A DNA stretch of 64,000 bases from Candidatus Pantoea floridensis (GCF_900215435.1 NZ_OCMY01000001.1:1674001-1738000), one strand, 5' to 3'; numbered from the stretch's first letter, positions 9,191 to 18,856 are shown. Numbers and translations are program-made. Notes: generated by a model not told the origin, from the letters alone.

Positions 9191-9814
9191 TTATCGAGAA
9201 ATGATGAGGTGAATACCAAACCCGGCAAACAACACACCCGCCATGCCATCCACCCACTTCGCCATCCGCTGATACTTATCACGCATCCACGGCATAGCGA
9301 AAATCGCCGCCACCAGCGTAAACCACGCGAACGTCTCACCGATAATCAGCAGGAACAAGCCCCAGCGCTCCATAGCACCCACATCGTTGCCGACAAACAG
9401 TGAGAACACGCTACCGAAGTAGATAATCGCTTTCGGGTTCGACAAATTGGTGAGGAAACCTTTCAGGAAACTCATGCCTCTTTTCGGCAATTCGACCACC
9501 GGTGCTTCCGTCTGCGGCTGCTTGTGACGTTGACGCGCTGAACGCATCAGCTGCCAGCCCATCCACAGCAGATACAACCCGCCGCCGACCATGATGATTT
9601 CATGCAGCCAGGCCATTTTTTCCAGGATCAAATGCAGGCCCATCAGCGCCACGCCGGCCCACACGACAATCCCCAGCGTGATGCCCAATACGCCCATCAT
9701 CGCTTCTTTGCGCGATCGGCTCGCCGCCGTTTGCGAGACAAAGAAGAAGTCCGGGCCGGGACTCATCAGCGCAACCAGATGCACCAGCGCTACGGTGGCG
9801 AATAACATCAGCAT
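9191..9814 (-). CDS. rhtC: RhtC, threonine exporter
   Basis: A LysE/RhtB-family inner-membrane threonine exporter, 207 residues, with the conserved LMSPGPDFFFV motif in the first helix and NPKAIIYFGS in the middle. It follows recQ by 12 bp on the same strand with an AAGGA ribosome site, so it is probably co-transcribed with recQ. It is a paralogue of rhtB and convergent with it. Confidence 0.95.
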   Translation of the reverse strand: MLMLFATVALVHLVALMSPGPDFFFVSQTAASRSRKEAMMGVLGITLGIVVWAGVALMGLHLILEKMAWLHEIIMVGGGLYLLWMGWQLMRSARQRHKQPQTEAPVVELPKRGMSFLKGFLTNLSNPKAIIYFGSVFSLFVGNDVGAMERWGLFLLIIGETFAWFTLVAAIFAMPWMRDKYQRMAKWVDGMAGVLFAGFGIHLIISR

Positions 9815-9826
9815 GATTTTTTTCCT

Positions 9827-11653
9827 TTAACCTTCATCAACATGTTCTTTGATCATCACCAGGAACGGCTTACCAAAACGTTCCAGTTTGCGATGACCGA
9901 CGCCGTTCACGCTGAGCATTTCTGACGCGCTAATCGGCATTTGTTCTGCCATTTCAATCAGCGTGGCATCGTTAAATACCACGTAAGGCGGAATGTTCTC
10001 TTCATCGGCAATCGCTTTGCGCAGCTTACGTAGCTTGGCAAACAGTTGACGATCATAATTGCCGCTGTGCACTTTCGGCGAACTGCTGCCGCGCGTTTTC
10101 ACCGTGACGATGCGTGGAACAGCCAGCATCAACGGTACTTCCGCACGCAGCACCGGACGCGCTGCCTCGGTCAATTGCAGCGCCGAATGCATAGCGATGT
10201 TTTGCGTCACCATCCCGAGGTGGATTAACTGGCGCAGCACGCTGATCCAGTGTTCATGGCTGTGCTCGCGGCCTAAACCGTACACCGGCAATTTATCGTG
10301 GCCGTTATCACGGATACGCTGATTGCTGGCCCCACGCAAAACTTCAACAATATAGCCCATACCAAAGCGCTGACCGGTACGATAGATGCTCGACAGCGCT
10401 TTTTGCGCTTCCAGCAGGCCGTCGTAGCGACGTGGCGGATCGAGACAGATATCGCAGTTGTCGCACTGCTGCTGGCGACCTTCACCAAAATAATTCAGCA
10501 GCACCAGACGACGGCAGGTTTGCGCTTCCGCAAACGCACCCATCGCGTTGAGCTTGTGGCGTTCAATATCCTGCAGCGGCCCAGGCACTTTCTCTTCCAG
10601 ACATTTACGCAGCCACGCCATATCCGCCGGATCGTAGAGCATCATCGCTTCGGCAGGCAGGCCATCACGTCCGGCGCGGCCGGTTTCCTGATAATAGGAT
10701 TCGATATTGCGCGGGATATCGAAGTGCACCACAAACCGCACGTTAGGTTTATTGATGCCCATACCAAACGCCACGGTGGCGACCACAATTTGCAGATCGT
10801 CACGCTGAAACGCTTCCTGCACGCTGGCACGCTGCGCACTATCAATACCGGCGTGATACGCGCCAACGCTCAGGCCGCGGCTTTGCAGACGCGCGGCGGT
10901 GTCTTCCACTTTGGCGCGGCTGTTACAGTAAATAATGCCGCTTTTGCCGCGCTGATCCTGCACATAACGCAGAAGCTGCTCGGTGGGTTTGAATTTCTCC
11001 ACCAGCGTGTAGCGAATATTTGGCCGGTCAAAACTGCTGATTTGAATCAGCGGATCGTCCATCTGCAGCAGATGAACGATGTCGTTACGCGTGGTTTCAT
11101 CAGCGGTGGCGGTTAATGCCATCACCGGCAACGCTGGGAAGTGCTGACGCAGCTGGCCAATCGAACCATATTCCGGACGGAAATCGTGGCCCCACTGTGA
11201 AATACAGTGCGCCTCATCCACGGCCAGCATCACCGGATTCCACTGATGCAGGCTATCGAGGAAGTTATCCATCATCAGTCGCTCAGGCGCAATGTACAGC
11301 AGCTTGAGCTTGCCGGTACGGCAATCCGCAAAAACCTGCTGCTGCTGTTCACGCGTTTGCGTTGAGTTGAGGCACGCCGCCGCGACACCGTTAGCCAGCA
11401 GCTGATCAACCTGATCTTTCATCAGTGAAATCAGCGGTGAAACCACCAGCGTCAATCCTTCACGCACCAGCGCCGGGATCTGATAGCACAGCGATTTGCC
11501 GCCGCCGGTTGGCATCACCACCAGACAATCACGCCCTGCAAGCGCGGTTTCGATGATGTTTTGCTGACCGGGACGGAACTGCTGGTAGCCGAAGGTATCT
11601 TGTAATACCTGCTGCGCCAGCATTTCCTGATTAAGCACTGCCGATGTTGCCAC
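9827..11653 (-). CDS. recQ: RecQ, ATP-dependent 3'-5' DNA helicase
   Basis: An SF2 helicase of the RecF recombination pathway. Domains in order: helicase core with Walker A MPTGGGKS near residue 50, the DEAH box [19 protein letters not shown], helicase motif [12 protein letters not shown], a zinc-binding region with [11 protein letters not shown], a winged helix, and a C-terminal HRDC domain with [11 protein letters not shown]. It has 608 residues (609 in E. coli). The start is GTG at 11651-11653 with AGGA upstream; no ATG gives a better N-terminus. It lies 22 bp after pldA and before rhtC, the E. coli order. Confidence 0.97.
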   Translation of the reverse strand: MATSAVLNQEMLAQQVLQDTFGYQQFRPGQQNIIETALAGRDCLVVMPTGGGKSLCYQIPALVREGLTLVVSPLISLMKDQVDQLLANGVAAACLNSTQTREQQQQVFADCRTGKLKLLYIAPERLMMDNFLDSLHQWNPVMLAVDEAHCISQWGHDFRPEYGSIGQLRQHFPALPVMALTATADETTRNDIVHLLQMDDPLIQISSFDRPNIRYTLVEKFKPTEQLLRYVQDQRGKSGIIYCNSRAKVEDTAARLQSRGLSVGAYHAGIDSAQRASVQEAFQRDDLQIVVATVAFGMGINKPNVRFVVHFDIPRNIESYYQETGRAGRDGLPAEAMMLYDPADMAWLRKCLEEKVPGPLQDIERHKLNAMGAFAEAQTCRRLVLLNYFGEGRQQQCDNCDICLDPPRRYDGLLEAQKALSSIYRTGQRFGMGYIVEVLRGASNQRIRDNGHDKLPVYGLGREHSHEHWISVLRQLIHLGMVTQNIAMHSALQLTEAARPVLRAEVPLMLAVPRIVTVKTRGSSSPKVHSGNYDRQLFAKLRKLRKAIADEENIPPYVVFNDATLIEMAEQMPISASEMLSVNGVGHRKLERFGKPFLVMIKEHVDEG

Positions 11654-11675
11654 GGTAATCCTGTATTTTTGCTGG

Positions 11676-12554
11676 TTAGAACAGATCGTTGAGCGTCACG
11701 CCCACGCCAAGACGGGTCTGGCGATGGTTATAGTCGATCAAAGATTCACCATAACCGCTGAAGACCTGCGTGTAAAAGCGCACGTGTTCAGAGATTGGGT
11801 AGCTCCAGGCGAAGGTTGCGCCACCGAAGCCGCTGTTCCAGTTGTAGTTGCCTTCCACGCTGAAGATGCTGTCGCCCATCATGTAACCGAGCTTGGCGCG
11901 GTAGTAACCCATGTATTTAGTGATATCCGGATTATCGTCATTGCTTTCACTTTCTGGCAGACGATACCAGGGTTTGATCTCAGCAAGTAAGTTGCCGTTC
12001 TCTGCCATTAAACGGGCGTAAACGCGGTTCCAGCTGCGTGACGTCGGATCGCTGCGGCCATTCGACTCATGGTTCAGGCCCGTTTCCACATCGCGTAGCG
12101 TCCAGCCCGCGAAGGTGTAATCTGTCGCCCAGCCGAGGAAAATTTGCGGCTCATAGTTGGTTTCACGGAACGGTGATGAGGCGCCACGGTTAGAGAGCTG
12201 CCACCACGAACGCTGAGTATAGGACGCGGCGAGTACCGAATTATCGCCTAAAATGCCGCGCCACAGCGGAAACGCCAGACTGAGCTGGAATTTTACTTCA
12301 TCATTTTTCGCTTTATTGGCCCAGTTATAGGAAGAGATGGCCTCTTTATTCATATCGCTGGTGTAGGTGTAAAGCAGGTAATTGTTTTCGTAAGGATAAA
12401 GCACGAACGGGTTATCGTGTTTTTCCAGCAGGTTAGCGATAATGCTGCCCTTCACTGCCGGTGCATCATGAACCTCTTTTATCGTGGCTTCTTCAGCCTG
12501 CGCCAGGGCAGGAAGGATCAATGCCGCTGCCAGCAAGGCGTAATGCTTACGCAT
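11676..12554 (-). CDS. pldA: PldA, outer membrane phospholipase A
   Basis: An outer-membrane beta-barrel enzyme that hydrolyses phospholipids which have reached the outer leaflet; it is active as a calcium-dependent dimer. The start [20 protein letters not shown] gives a 20-residue signal peptide and 292 residues in total. The catalytic residues fall exactly as in E. coli: His162 and Ser164 in NHESNGRSD, and Asn176. A longer frame to 12614 adds 20 residues without a ribosome site and is rejected. First gene of a pldA-recQ-rhtC transcript. Confidence 0.95.
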   Translation of the reverse strand: MRKHYALLAAALILPALAQAEEATIKEVHDAPAVKGSIIANLLEKHDNPFVLYPYENNYLLYTYTSDMNKEAISSYNWANKAKNDEVKFQLSLAFPLWRGILGDNSVLAASYTQRSWWQLSNRGASSPFRETNYEPQIFLGWATDYTFAGWTLRDVETGLNHESNGRSDPTSRSWNRVYARLMAENGNLLAEIKPWYRLPESESNDDNPDITKYMGYYRAKLGYMMGDSIFSVEGNYNWNSGFGGATFAWSYPISEHVRFYTQVFSGYGESLIDYNHRQTRLGVGVTLNDLF

Positions 12555-12719
12555 AGAATTCTCCAGGGAACTGCGTGTCGTGATCGTCAATGGACGGTTC
12601 AAAAAGCAGGCCATTCTACACGCAAATCCAGCGGATGATCAGTGCCGATTTCCGAAACTGGAAAGCAGCGCGAACGCGGCATAATATACACAACTCTTTA
12701 ACATTTTAAGGCAGGAACT

Positions 12720-13190
12720 ATGTCATCCCCGTTGCTAACACAACAGGAAGCGCGCCGTCTGATTGGCGAAATATTTGTTTATCACATGCCTTTCAATCAG
12801 GCGCTGGGATTAGAGCTGGATCGGCTGGAAGCGGATTACGCTGAGCTCGGTTTTGCCAATAAAACCATGCTGGTGGGCAATGCGGCGCAGCAGATTCTGC
12901 ACGGTGGCGTCATTGCCTCAGTGCTGGATGTTGCCGCCGGACTGGTGTGTGTCAGCTATGCGCTTACGCGTCAGGACAGCATTACCGAGGACGAACTGCG
13001 CCAGCGCTTGTCACGCATGGGCACCATTGATATGCGTGTCGATTATCTGCGTCCCGGCCGCGGCGAACGCTTTATCGCCACCAGCAGCCTGCTGCGCGGC
13101 GGTAATAAAGTCGCTGTGGCGCGCGTCGAATTACACAATCAGCAGGGCGATTACATCGCTACCGCTACCGCAACATATATGATTGGCTGA
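12720..13190 (+). CDS. yigI: YigI, hotdog-fold acyl-CoA thioesterase
   Basis: A PaaI-type hotdog thioesterase of 156 residues, matching E. coli YigI, which acts on medium- and long-chain acyl-CoA. The helix with [12 protein letters not shown] and the strands [11 protein letters not shown] and [11 protein letters not shown] are typical of the fold. The start at 12720 follows AGGAA. A -10-like TAATATA lies about 30 bp upstream. The stop codon is 20 bp before rarD, so the two are probably one transcript. Confidence 0.92.
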   Translation: MSSPLLTQQEARRLIGEIFVYHMPFNQALGLELDRLEADYAELGFANKTMLVGNAAQQILHGGVIASVLDVAAGLVCVSYALTRQDSITEDELRQRLSRMGTIDMRVDYLRPGRGERFIATSSLLRGGNKVAVARVELHNQQGDYIATATATYMIG

Positions 13191-13212
13191 TCGCCACTTT
13201 TTGGATGTGATG

Positions 13213-14121
13213 ATGGATACGCAACAAACTCGCCAGGGTATTGGCTACGCGCTTGGCGCTTACTTTATTTGGGGCATCGCGCCGGCCTATTTCAAGCTGG
13301 TAAAAGAGGTCCCCGCCACCGAAATTATGACGCATCGCGTGATTTGGTCCGCGCTGTTTATGCTGGTACTGATCACTTTAACCCGCAATTGGCCCCAGGT
13401 GCGCAGCGTGCTTGCGCAACCGAAAAAAGTGCTGCTGCTCGCTCTCACCGCCGTGACCATTGGCGGCAACTGGCTGCTGTTTATCTGGGCGGTAAACAAT
13501 CAGCACATGCTGGAAGCCAGCCTTGGTTACTTTATCAACCCGCTGATTAATGTGGTGTTTGGCATGCTATTCCTGCGTGAGCGCTTCCGTCGCTTGCAGT
13601 GGCTGGCGGTGTTGCTGGCGACAACCGGCGTGCTGGTACAGCTGTGGCAATTCGGTTCGCTGCCGATTATCGGTCTGGGACTGGCGTTCAGTTTTGCCTT
13701 ATATGGTTTAGTGCGCAAAAAGATTCAGGTGGATGCGCAGAGCGGCATGCTGATCGAGACGCTGTGGCTGTTTCCACTGGCGGCAATTTATCTGTTTGGC
13801 TTCGCTGACAGCGCCACCAGCCATCTCAGTGCGAACGCCATGAGCCTGAATCTCAAGCTTGTCGCGGCAGGCATTATCACCACTATTCCGCTGATGCTGT
13901 TTGCCGCAGCCTGCGCGCGTCTGCGTTTATCCACCGTGGGGTTCTTCCAGTATCTTGGCCCGACGCTGATGTTCCTGCTGGCGGTGATCTTCTACGGTGA
14001 GAGCCTGACGCCGGACAAAATGGTGACCTTCGGCTTTATCTGGCTGGCTCTTGCCGTTTTCATTGTTGATGCGGTGGTATTTTCAGCGCGTACGCGCGTG
14101 CGCGTACGCGCGTGCGCGTAG
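13213..14121 (+). CDS. rarD: RarD, EamA-family inner-membrane permease
   Basis: A ten-segment drug/metabolite transporter family protein. The E. coli homologue was named for chloramphenicol-related phenotypes, but its substrate is unknown. Conserved stretches are GAYFIWGIAPAYFKL and NWLLFIWAVNNQHMLEASL. The start is placed at ATG 13213 (MDTQQTRQG, compare E. coli MDAKQTRQG) with GGA seven bases before; in-frame codons at 13183 and 13210 are alternatives. The last ten residues, ARTRVRVRACA, are encoded by a 14 bp tandem repeat and are unlike the E. coli tail. The 3' end overlaps abrB on the other strand by 130 bp. Confidence 0.93.
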   Translation: MDTQQTRQGIGYALGAYFIWGIAPAYFKLVKEVPATEIMTHRVIWSALFMLVLITLTRNWPQVRSVLAQPKKVLLLALTAVTIGGNWLLFIWAVNNQHMLEASLGYFINPLINVVFGMLFLRERFRRLQWLAVLLATTGVLVQLWQFGSLPIIGLGLAFSFALYGLVRKKIQVDAQSGMLIETLWLFPLAAIYLFGFADSATSHLSANAMSLNLKLVAAGIITTIPLMLFAAACARLRLSTVGFFQYLGPTLMFLLAVIFYGESLTPDKMVTFGFIWLALAVFIVDAVVFSARTRVRVRACA

Positions 14122-15149
14122 CGTGAAATAAAACGCGCCAGCGCCGGACCGGTAAGCAGGATGGTGAACAGACGAAGTGTCTGTAGTGCCATCACAAAAG
14201 CGATATCGACCCGCGTGCCCGCCGCAATAATCGCCACGGTATCCAGCCCGCCAGGGCTGGTTGCCAGGTATGCGGTCATCAGATCGACGTGCAGCACGCG
14301 CGTCAACATCCAGGCTAATCCGCCACATAACAGCATCAAACCAAAAATCGACACCAGCATCTGCGGCAGCGTGCGCAGCGCCAATAGGAAGATGGGGCGA
14401 GTAAAGCGTAATCCCACGCTCCAGCCAATTAGCGAATAGGCCAGCGCCAGCAACCACTCCGGCACCTGCAAGGTGGCCACATCGCTGCCGTGCAGTATCG
14501 CGCCAATCAGCGCCGGCAGCAGCAATGCCCCAGAAGGAATACGCAGCTTCTGACCGAGCCATGCACCGGCCACCATGACCACCAGCGTTAGCAGGAAACT
14601 GCTTTGCAGCGCGGGAAACCACACCAGATCCACGGTGCCGCCACTGGAACCTAATCCAATACGCGCCACCACCGCGGCTGCCGTGGCGACAAACAGCACG
14701 CGCAAATACTGCATAAAGGCGACTAACCGCACATCAGCACCGAAATCACCGGCCATCGCTACCATCGCCGAGGCGCCGCCGGGCGACGATCCCCATGCGC
14801 CGGTGGGTCCGGGCAAATGACTAAAGCGCACCAGCAGAAAACCCGATAGCCCGCTAGCTGCCAGGGTCAATACCAGCACCGCCAGTACCACCGGCCAATC
14901 CTGAATGAGCGGAGTGAGAATTCCCGGCGATAAGCTTTGGCCGATCATGCAGCCCAGCACCGCCTGTGCCAGCACGAAGAAACGTTTATCGATGCGCACC
15001 GTTGCGCCGGATAATCCCATGATGGTGCCGACGATCATCGGACCAAGCAGCAAGGCCGCAGGAAGGTGGAACAGCTGGAGAATAATCCCCAGTACTAACG
15101 ATGCAATCAGCAGAAGGGTCCACTGAAGTCGCAGGGAGAAGCGCGCCAT
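13992..15149 (-). CDS. abrB: AbrB-family membrane protein with extended C-terminus
   Basis: An inner-membrane protein of the AbrB (putative ammonia monooxygenase regulator) family, 385 residues with about ten hydrophobic segments and the family motif GAWGSSPGGASAMVAMA repeated in variant form as ATSPGGLDTVA. It resembles E. coli AbrB, which has about 348 residues. Homology ends at LARFISRYA; the remaining residues, from HARTRTRVRAEN onwards, are encoded by the repeat and by the antisense strand of rarD. The function is not established. The extension looks like loss of the original stop codon in a tail-to-tail junction. Confidence 0.85.
   Translation of the reverse strand: MARFSLRLQWTLLLIASLVLGIILQLFHLPAALLLGPMIVGTIMGLSGATVRIDKRFFVLAQAVLGCMIGQSLSPGILTPLIQDWPVVLAVLVLTLAASGLSGFLLVRFSHLPGPTGAWGSSPGGASAMVAMAGDFGADVRLVAFMQYLRVLFVATAAAVVARIGLGSSGGTVDLVWFPALQSSFLLTLVVMVAGAWLGQKLRIPSGALLLPALIGAILHGSDVATLQVPEWLLALAYSLIGWSVGLRFTRPIFLLALRTLPQMLVSIFGLMLLCGGLAWMLTRVLHVDLMTAYLATSPGGLDTVAIIAAGTRVDIAFVMALQTLRLFTILLTGPALARFISRYAHARTRTRVRAENTTASTMKTARASQIKPKVTILSGVRLSP
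14086..14120. repeat. 14 bp tandem repeat, strictly alternating purine-pyrimidine
   Basis: GCGCGTACGCGCGT is present 2.5 times without a mismatch over 35 bp, and every base alternates purine and pyrimidine, the classic Z-DNA-prone pattern. It encodes the C-terminus of rarD on one strand and the point where abrB homology ends on the other. Because 14 is not a multiple of 3, a change in copy number would shift both frames. Confidence 0.9.
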
Positions 15150-15245
15150 AAGGTGGAATCAGAAAGAAAACAGAACCAACAGGTTACGCAGAAATGGGGA
15201 ACAGCGCTAGTTTATGGGCTAATGTTAATCGCTTAAGCGCTTTCC

Positions 15246-15311
15246 GGTCGCCATAAATGGCGACCCTACGTTTTCAGGAGCGATTTTGTAGGGTCGTCAT
15301 TCATGACGACC
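15246..15311. repeat. Composite palindromic repeat (two hairpins, heads inward)
   Basis: Left hairpin GGTCGCCA/TGGCGACC with tail CTACG, 17 bp spacer, then head GTAGG and right hairpin GGTCGTCA/TGACGACC. The right hairpin differs from the left by a compensated base pair. It lies between abrB and corA, downstream of corA and upstream of the abrB start. Confidence 0.85.
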
Positions 15312-15326
15312 GCGATATTCGGCAGG

Positions 15327-16280
15327 TTACAACCAGTTCTTACGCTTGAAATAGAGATACGGCGCCAGCCCGGCGAGGATCATTAAAGTAATCGCCCCCG
15401 GATAACCAAAGCTCCATTTCAGTTCCGGCATAAACTCAAAGTTCATACCGTAGCTTGATGCCACCAGCGTTGGCGGCAGGAACACCACCGAAACCACCGA
15501 GAAGATCTTGATGATGCGGTTCTGCTCGATGTTGATGAAGCCCATCGCCGCCTGCATCAGGAAGTTCACCTTCTGGAACAGCGATTCGTTATGCGGCAGC
15601 AGTGATTCGATATCGCGCAGGATTTCACGCGCCTGCTCCAGCTGGTTGCTCGGCAGGCGCGCCTTGCGCACCAGGAAGTTGAGTGCGCGCTGGGTATCCA
15701 TCAGGCACAAACGCACTTTCCAGCCGATATCTTCCAGCTCTGCCAAACGTGACAGCGCCTGATCGTACTCTTCGCCCTGCTGGCCTTCCATGATCACGCG
15801 GCTGAGTTTCTCCAGCGCGCTATAAATGTTCTCGATCTCATCCGCCAGCTGCTCGATTTTGGTTTCGAACAGATCCAGCAGCAGTTCATAGGCGTTGCCA
15901 TCGGTCAGCGTCTGGTTACGCGCACGCATGCGGTAAAGGCGGAAGGCTGGCAATTCGCGCTCGCGCAGCGTGTAGAGGCGATCTTCACGGATGGTAAATG
16001 CCACAGTGGAGTTGCCCGCGTGGTCTTCCGCATCTTCAAAGAAGAAGAAGGAGTGAATGTGCAGGCCGTCTTCGTCTTCGAAGAAACGCGCCGAGGCTTC
16101 GATGTCTTCCAGCTCCGGACGCGTCGCCAGGCTCTGGCCGAGTTCACACTGCACGCGATCACGTTCGCTGTCGTCGGGCTCGATCAAATCGACCCACACC
16201 GACGTGTTGAGTTTGTCGTTATCTTCTTCCAGCTCGATGCGCGTCAGGCGATTACGATCGAGTTTAAATGCGCTCAGCAT
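15327..16280 (-). CDS. corA: CorA, magnesium/nickel/cobalt transport channel
   Basis: A homopentameric inner-membrane Mg2+ channel with a large cytoplasmic funnel and two C-terminal membrane helices. The signature [10 protein letters not shown] sits at the end of the first helix, and the C-terminus is YFKRKNWL. The start [12 protein letters not shown] at 16280 follows GGGGAG and gives 317 residues (316 in E. coli). An upstream in-frame TTG at 16376 would add 32 residues that fall in the leader and is rejected. The gene has its own promoter and a 260 nt leader with a small ORF and hairpin. Confidence 0.96.
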   Translation of the reverse strand: MLSAFKLDRNRLTRIELEEDNDKLNTSVWVDLIEPDDSERDRVQCELGQSLATRPELEDIEASARFFEDEDGLHIHSFFFFEDAEDHAGNSTVAFTIREDRLYTLRERELPAFRLYRMRARNQTLTDGNAYELLLDLFETKIEQLADEIENIYSALEKLSRVIMEGQQGEEYDQALSRLAELEDIGWKVRLCLMDTQRALNFLVRKARLPSNQLEQAREILRDIESLLPHNESLFQKVNFLMQAAMGFINIEQNRIIKIFSVVSVVFLPPTLVASSYGMNFEFMPELKWSFGYPGAITLMILAGLAPYLYFKRKNWL

Positions 16281-16434
16281 AGCAATAACTCCCCATTTTT
16301 TTGGAATGGGACAAGGCGGTGAACCACTGTTTATAGCGGGCACGGCGAAGCCTGAACACGGAAACTTTCGCTTCAAGGGTAAATCAGTGCTAACTCATGC
16401 GACGAGAGTAAAAAAGGGAGGTCGCTGATAACCG

Positions 16435-16466
16435 CTAAGGCTACCAGCTAAAAGAGGTAACCTTAG
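16435..16466 (-). promoter_or_regulatory. RNA hairpin spanning the stop codon of the corA leader ORF
   Basis: On the corA transcript, CTAAGGTTACC pairs with GGTAGCCTTAG: 11 bp with one G-U pair and a 10 nt loop. The stop codon of the small ORF (16441-16443) lies inside its 3' arm, so a ribosome finishing the ORF would open it. This fits leader-translation control of transcription through corA. Confidence 0.6.
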
Positions 16467-16521
16467 GAGTTCCTGTTAAACAGGTGATTGAGCCAGCATC
16501 GACTGGGCGCGTCCAAGGCAT
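16441..16521 (-). CDS. Putative corA leader peptide (CorL-like), 26 residues
   Basis: A small ORF too short for standard calling: MPWTRPVDAGS at the start and TSFSW at the end, 26 residues. A clear ribosome site GAGAGGAC lies directly before the ATG, about 20 nt from the predicted start of transcription. It ends 160 nt before corA. In Salmonella a short leader ORF, corL, controls Rho-dependent termination inside the corA leader. I cannot compare the peptide sequence with corL from memory, so the name is not assigned. Confidence 0.6.
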   Translation of the reverse strand: MPWTRPVDAGSITCLTGTPKVTSFSW

Positions 16522-16547
16522 TGTCCTCTCATGATAATAGTGCGCGC

Positions 16548-16576
16548 ATGTTACGCTGAGACGAAAAAGTCGTCAA
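16548..16576 (-). promoter_or_regulatory. corA promoter
   Basis: On the minus strand, -35 TTGACG (16571-16576), 17 bp spacer, -10 TAACAT (16548-16553). Transcription would begin near 16541, about 20 nt before the leader ORF. It sits just after the uvrD stop codon, so corA need not depend on uvrD transcription. Confidence 0.65.
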
Positions 16577-16591
16577 GGTAGCGCAACCGCG

Positions 16592-18754
16592 CTACACCGT
16601 TTCCAGACGGGCGTAAGCCGCCACCAGCCACTTAATGCCCTGGCCCTGAAACGCCACCTGCAGGCGGCTGTGTTCACCGCTGCCTTCGAGGTTGATAATG
16701 GTGCCTTCGCCAAACTTGGCGTGACGCACGCGCTGGCCGAGCGTGAAGCCGCTATCGTTTTGCGCAATCGGCGTGCCCATGCGCTGATGGCTAACTGGAC
16801 GACTGACGCTGGCGCGCAAACGTACCTCTTCCACGCACTCCTCCGGCAGCTCGCCGATAAAACGTGAAGGGCGGTGATACACTTCCTTACCATAAAGGCG
16901 ACGGCTTTCCGCGTAGGTTAGCGTGAGCTTCACCATCGCGCGCGTCACGCCAACGTAAGCCAGACGACGCTCCTCTTCCAAACGCCCGCCTTCATCCAGC
17001 GACATCTGGCTCGGGAACATGCCCTCTTCCATGCCGACGATAAACACCTGGCTGAACTCCAGACCTTTCGCCGAGTGCATGGTCATCAGCTGCACCGCGT
17101 CCTGCCACTTGTCGGCCTGACCTTCGCCCGCTTCCAGCGCCGCATGAGACAAGAACGCCTGCAGCGGCATCAAATCTTCGTCTTCATCCTGATAGCTGAA
17201 CTGGCGCGTGGCCGTTACCAGTTCCTCAAGGTTTTCGATACGCGCCTGGCCTTTCTCGCCCTTCTCCTGCTCGTACATTACCCACAAACCGGAGTCTTTG
17301 ATCACCCGATCGGTTTGCACATGCAGCGGCATTTCGGCGGTTTCGGTGGCCAGTGAATCCACCAGTTCGCAGAAGCGTTGCAGCGCCGATGCGGCGCGGC
17401 CGGCTAACGCTTTGTTCTGTAACAGCTCGCGCGTTGCCTGCCACATTGTCAGTTGCTGTTCGCGCGCGGTCTGGCGCACCACGTCCAGCGTGCGATCGCC
17501 CACGCCGCGCACCGGCGTATTCACCACACGTTCAAACGCCGCATCGTCATTGCGATTGGCCATCAAACGCAGATAGGCCAGCGCGTCTTTGATCTCCTGA
17601 CGTTCGAAGAAGCGCATGCCGCCATAAATACGGTACGGCATGCTGCCTTGCAGCAGCGCCTCTTCCAGCACGCGCGATTGGGCGTTGCTACGGTAGAGAA
17701 TGGCGCAATCCTGCAGCGCGTTGCCGTTCTCATGCCAGCTCTTGATGCGATTCACCACGAAACGCGCTTCGTCTAACTCGTTGAATGCGCAGTAGAGTGA
17801 GATCTTTTCGCCGTCGCTGCCGTCAGTCCACAGCTCTTTGCCGAGGCGGCCATTGTTATTGGCAATCAGCGTGTTCGCGGCTTTCAGAATGTTGTTGGTC
17901 GAGCGATAGTTCTGCTCCAGACGGATGGTTTCTGCGCCAGGGAAGTCCTGCAGGAAGCGCTGGATGTTCTCTACCTGCGCACCGCGCCAGCCGTAAATCG
18001 ACTGATCGTCATCGCCGACGATGATCACGCGGCCAGTGTCGCCCGCCAGCATGCGAATCCACGCGTACTGAATATTGTTGGTATCCTGGAATTCATCCAC
18101 CAGCACGTTACTGAAACGCTCGCGGTAATGGTTCAGGATATGCGGCTTGTTAAGCCACAATTCGTGGGCGCGCAGCAGCAGCTCGGCGAAATCCACTAAC
18201 CCGGCGCGATCGCAGGCTTCCTGATACGCCTGATAGATACGCAGCCAGGTTTGCTCCACCGGATTGCCGTAGCTTTCGATATGTTTTGGCCGCAGACCTT
18301 CATCTTTTTTGCCGTTGATGTACCACATGCCCTGACGCGCAGGCCACTGTTTCTCATCAAGGTTCATGGCTTTGATCAAGCGTTTGAGCAGGCGCAGCTG
18401 ATCGTCGCTGTCGAGAATCTGGAAATCCTGAGGTAAACCGGCATCAAGATGATGCGCGCGCAGTAAACGGTGCGCCAGGCCGTGGAAGGTACCAATCCAC
18501 ATGCCGCCCTGGCTGGTGCCGATCAGCTGATCGATACGGTGGCGCATCTCCGCTGCCGCTTTGTTGGTGAAGGTCACCGCCATAATCGAATACGGTGAGC
18601 AATTCTCTACCGACAGCAGCCAGGCGATGCGATGCACCAGCACACGGGTTTTGCCACTGCCTGCTCCGGCCAGCACCAGCAGGTTGCTACGCGGTGCGGC
18701 GACCGCCTCGCGCTGTTTGTCATTCAAGCCGTCAAGCAGTTCAGAAACGTCCAT
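16592..18754 (-). CDS. uvrD: UvrD, DNA helicase II
   Basis: An SF1A 3'-5' helicase for nucleotide excision repair and methyl-directed mismatch repair. Motifs in order: Walker [18 protein letters not shown], the DEFQDT box, [19 protein letters not shown], and VGVTRAM. The last 40 residues carry the RNA-polymerase-binding Tudor-like tail, HAKFGEGTIINLEGSGEHS. The start MDVSELLDGL at 18754 gives 720 residues, as in E. coli; an in-frame GTG two codons earlier is an alternative. It follows yigB by about 100 bp and has its own LexA-controlled promoter region. Confidence 0.98.
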   Translation of the reverse strand: MDVSELLDGLNDKQREAVAAPRSNLLVLAGAGSGKTRVLVHRIAWLLSVENCSPYSIMAVTFTNKAAAEMRHRIDQLIGTSQGGMWIGTFHGLAHRLLRAHHLDAGLPQDFQILDSDDQLRLLKRLIKAMNLDEKQWPARQGMWYINGKKDEGLRPKHIESYGNPVEQTWLRIYQAYQEACDRAGLVDFAELLLRAHELWLNKPHILNHYRERFSNVLVDEFQDTNNIQYAWIRMLAGDTGRVIIVGDDDQSIYGWRGAQVENIQRFLQDFPGAETIRLEQNYRSTNNILKAANTLIANNNGRLGKELWTDGSDGEKISLYCAFNELDEARFVVNRIKSWHENGNALQDCAILYRSNAQSRVLEEALLQGSMPYRIYGGMRFFERQEIKDALAYLRLMANRNDDAAFERVVNTPVRGVGDRTLDVVRQTAREQQLTMWQATRELLQNKALAGRAASALQRFCELVDSLATETAEMPLHVQTDRVIKDSGLWVMYEQEKGEKGQARIENLEELVTATRQFSYQDEDEDLMPLQAFLSHAALEAGEGQADKWQDAVQLMTMHSAKGLEFSQVFIVGMEEGMFPSQMSLDEGGRLEEERRLAYVGVTRAMVKLTLTYAESRRLYGKEVYHRPSRFIGELPEECVEEVRLRASVSRPVSHQRMGTPIAQNDSGFTLGQRVRHAKFGEGTIINLEGSGEHSRLQVAFQGQGIKWLVAAYARLETV

Positions 18755-18779
18755 AAGCACCGTTTTAAGAATTGAGATA

Positions 18780-18836
18780 CATATCCAAAATCATTCGGCT
18801 TGCCGCAAGGTGGCAAGTCGAATGATGATGGATATG
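18780..18836. repeat. Long inverted repeat in the uvrD leader
   Basis: 25-base arms (18780-18804 and 18812-18836) with three mismatches and a 7-base loop; the left arm begins CATATCCA and the inner stem ends CTTGCC/GGCAAG. It lies between the LexA box and the uvrD start, inside the presumed 5' leader. There is no T run, so it is not a simple intrinsic terminator. It may be a mobile palindrome or an attenuator. Confidence 0.75.
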
Positions 18837-18855
18837 ACTGGATAAATTTACAGCT
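18836..18855. promoter_or_regulatory. LexA (SOS) box of uvrD
   Basis: CTG-N10-CAG with an AT-rich centre (GATAAATTTA) matches the LexA consensus CTGT-N8-ACAG apart from the base after CTG. It lies 82 bp before the uvrD start and abuts the yigB stop codon. E. coli uvrD is an established SOS gene with a LexA box in the same place. Confidence 0.75.
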
Positions 18856-18856
18856 A

